Assembly (NCBI RefSeq): GCF_002025255.2
Contig: NZ_CP054588.1
Location: 1 to 64,000, forward strand
Direction: 5' to 3'
Length of the DNA stretch: 64,000 nucleotides
DNA from: Halolamina sp. CBA1230
Lineage (GTDB): Archaea; Halobacteriota; Halobacteria; Halobacteriales; Haloferacaceae
Shown here piece by piece: positions 61,906-64,000 of this stretch (position 1 is the stretch's first letter; each line of letters opens with the position of its first letter). A program made the position numbers and the translations under genes. Under the pieces are notes generated by a model. That model was given only the letters and a program-made list of their open reading frames with translations, searched no databases and was not told where the DNA came from.

Positions 61906-62192
61906 ACATCATCTGTATAGTGGTAGATTTATAACGTTCATGTTGACGTTGGGGAGTCAGACAGTCGTCGTCCGGTGGTTTGATTCCCAGTATGTCGGCT
62001 TCCTCCCATGGATAAAGCCATGGGTTTCCGCCTCGAAATTCGTATGAACCCCCCGATTTGAGCGGTCAGCTAAAGAGTCGAGTTGTGGGTTTTCACGACT
62101 CCAGCCGTTTTATTGGTGAATTTCGAGGGAGGGGCACACGTATTCTTCATCCGTGGAATGCATTTATTCGAGTCAAGCTACTGTACTGTCTC

Positions 62193-64000
62193 ATGGATGA
62201 ATTGACGGCAACCATCTCGTTCGACGAATTCGTCGACATGCCGGAGTTCTATGGATCCGGTGCAGCGGGATATCGCCTCGCGATGGTGAAAGACCGGGCG
62301 GACTTTCTCGACTTGTTCGAGGGCGCTCGGCATGTGGATGCAGTGACGTACGCTGAGACCCCGGAGCTGATGGTGCAGATGCTGACAGAGTACGATATCG
62401 GCTCGTTGGACGTGCTCATCGGGAATGCCGAGGATTATGCCGACCAGGTCAACGAGGTTTCGACGGCGAAGTCACTCGTCCAGCTGCGTGAAGCCGACCG
62501 GCTCACGATCCGGTTGAAAAATCAGAAAACGGTCCACTCGAAGATCTATCGGATCGTTATGCCGGACGATACGGTCAAACTCGTCCATGGCTCGGCAAAC
62601 CTTTCGCGGAACTCCTGGGAGTACCATACGAACCAGATCTCGGTCTTGACGACTGATGTCGGGACGGAATTGGATACGGAGTTCGAACGGTTCATCGACC
62701 AGTACCGCGATGGCTACAGCGACCAAACGCTTCTTGAGGGGCTAGTCGAAGCCCTGGAAGAAGCCGACTCCGCAGGAACGAGAAAATCGAATCGAATACT
62801 GGGTCGGCGCTGGCGATCTGGATGTGAGTGATCGGCCGCACTCAATCAGGACGCCGTCGAGGATCTGAAAGACGTCGCTGATGAAGTGCGGGCCGTCGTC
62901 GAAGACCCGGAAGAGGCCGACGGGACAGTGGCGTTCGTCGAGGAGCCAGAAAACGCTGATCGAGCAGTCATCGAATCGACCGACGACATGATCGACGACG
63001 ATGATGCACCGGCCGCCGAGGAGTCGGGCGAAAATGAGGAGTCACCGGACGTGGGCCTTGTCGAATCTGACCACGAGACTGAACTCACAGACACGTTGGA
63101 CCGCCCCCGTGTGCGGGCGCCCGACGAAAAGATCCGGATGGGTACGAGCAAAGTAGACAAGGATACAGCCGACGAGTTCGGTACAACCCTTCGCGATCGC
63201 GGTGCGACTGTCGAGGACCACAGCATCACGGCGCCACTCGATGCGTACACAAAGCAGGTCAAGGAATCCACGTCGATTCCGACGATGTCGGTCCTGCCGG
63301 AGGCTGAACAGGTGGTGATCGGCGAGGACGACGAGATGATTCTCGTTGCCACCGACGAACCGACGCCCGACGTCCTCGATCACTGTCTCGGAACGATTGA
63401 AGACTACATTGAGACCGTCGAGAATCACGGGCATACACAGTCCGAGACGGCCGTGATGGCGCAGATGTATGAGGCGTTCCTGTACGGCTTCTGGGCGCCG
63501 TTTGCCGACCAGTACGCCGAAGCTCTCTCGTCGCCATCACGGACGCTTGACAACGTCCTGCAGCACCTCTATATCGAGGATCTTGTTTTTGTCGTTATCC
63601 CAGAGCGTATTGTGGAGTATTGTTCTGACCCAGATACGGATACGAACGAAATCAGGACTGAAGACGGGAATTTCCGAAGCCGAATCAAGATCGTTGGGAT
63701 GCAGGAGAAACCCACGCAACTGATGACACCGAGGGCACTTCGGGGTGGAAACGACGTTCAGGAGCGCTCAGAAATGGCGTGGAATATCGCTGTCGGAATG
63801 CTGTACAAGGCGCGTGAAGGCAGACCTTGGAAATTAGCGGATCTCCGGAGTAGAACGTGCTATGCGGGCATCTCGTTTTATCAAGAACGCTCTGATGACC
63901 CGGACACTCGGGCTGCAATTGCCCAAGTCTTCATTGACGACGGAAGGAACTTCGTGATCGAAGGAGGTGCTGTGGAAGATGTCGCTACTGAAGAGCGCCA
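62193..64000 (+). CDS. PLD-family nuclease frame running into a MID-PIWI Argonaute region (3' end outside window)
   Basis: From ATG 62193 the first part has one PLD-type HKD motif, TVHSKIYRI ... KLVHGSANLSRNSWEYHTNQ (about residues 112-150). A stop at 62829 follows, but the true frame appears shifted only between about 62785 and 62831; after that the same frame is open to the window end. The continuation has an acidic linker, a domain I cannot name, then YIEDLVFVVIPERIVEYCSD (about 63568-63627) and RIKIVGMQEKPTQLM, EMAWNIAVGMLYKAREGRPW, CYAGISFYQERS and AQVFIDDGRNFVIEGG. These match the MID end and PIWI domain of prokaryotic Argonautes. The first catalytic Asp position is Ser (AGIS), so PIWI is inactive. 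The GC content falls at about 63570, hinting at a junction. Confidence 0.7.

Larger units (their letters stand above)
60640..62030 (-). mobile_element. Second tnpB-only insertion element (IS1341 type)
   Basis: The right end has hairpin CCCACCC-CTAAA-GGGTGGG (60642-60660), 30 bases past the tnpB stop. The left end has CCCATGG-ATAAAG-CCATGGG (62005-62024) with TTTCCGCC, about 100 bases before the tnpB start. Both ends have the same orientation as those of the first element, although their sequences differ, so the two belong to related but separate types. No tnpA is present. The outer borders are approximate. Confidence 0.72.

Noticed and set aside
1-64000. tRNA or rRNA genes
   Set aside because: No cloverleaf-like sequence with conserved T-loop (GGTTCGAATCC type) or rRNA signature was noticed by eye; a covariance-model scan would be needed to be certain.

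Overview
The window is haloarchaeal (class Halobacteria) DNA. GC is high, proteins are strongly acidic with Asp/Glu-rich linkers, many starts have a TATA-like box about 25-30 bases upstream of the start codon (leaderless transcripts), secreted proteins carry Tat-type RR lipoprotein signals, and typical haloarchaeal families are present (RdfA, archaea-specific SMC-related protein, Bat-type HTH proteins, HalX receivers, Orc1/Cdc6). No tRNA, rRNA or CRISPR array was recognised. Genus cannot be fixed from this sequence.

Layout. (1) 1-12,022: a replicon-maintenance and cell-shape block. It has a ParA ATPase with a small partner, upstream arrays of a 9-bp repeat, an RdfA protein, an archaea-specific SMC-like protein, an Lrp regulator, a second RdfA-like protein, a peptidase operon, a 288-bp perfectly phased array of the same 9-bp repeat, a tyrosine recombinase and a 13-6-13 inverted repeat resembling a dif/loxP site. 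(2) 12,300-19,450: TrmB-like, AIM24, histidine kinases, a Bat-like activator and a HalX response regulator. (3) 20,170-30,750: membrane proteins, an ABC exporter, small winged-helix regulators, and two convergent pairs of paralogous Tat lipoproteins. (4) 31,078-37,310: the histidine utilisation operon hutUGIH with a divergent Bat-type regulator. (5) 37,300-43,550: DUF302, succinylglutamate desuccinylase/aspartoacylase family, a RimK-protease fusion, and an ADP-forming acyl-CoA synthetase operon.

(6) 43,600-64,000 is accessory. It holds AT-rich islands, transposase scraps, a winged-helix/HAD/nucleotide-hydrolase-like cassette, two tnpB-only (IS1341-type) elements with omega-RNA ends, an ADP-ribosylglycohydrolase with a HEAT-repeat partner, an orc1/cdc6 gene flanked by at least seven origin-recognition-box repeats (a replication origin), broken acyl-CoA metabolism genes (accC, acyl-CoA dehydrogenase, aldehyde ferredoxin oxidoreductase), a toxin-antitoxin-like pair, and at the edge a PLD-family nuclease reading frame that runs into a MID-PIWI region of a catalytically inactive prokaryotic Argonaute.

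Together the origin, the ParA locus and the recombinase with its candidate site could make this part of a secondary chromosome or megaplasmid, although a main chromosome is not excluded. The most novel items are the phased 9-bp arrays around the par/RdfA block, the PLD-Argonaute reading frame, and the in-frame three-base-loop palindromes in a histidine kinase and in hutU.
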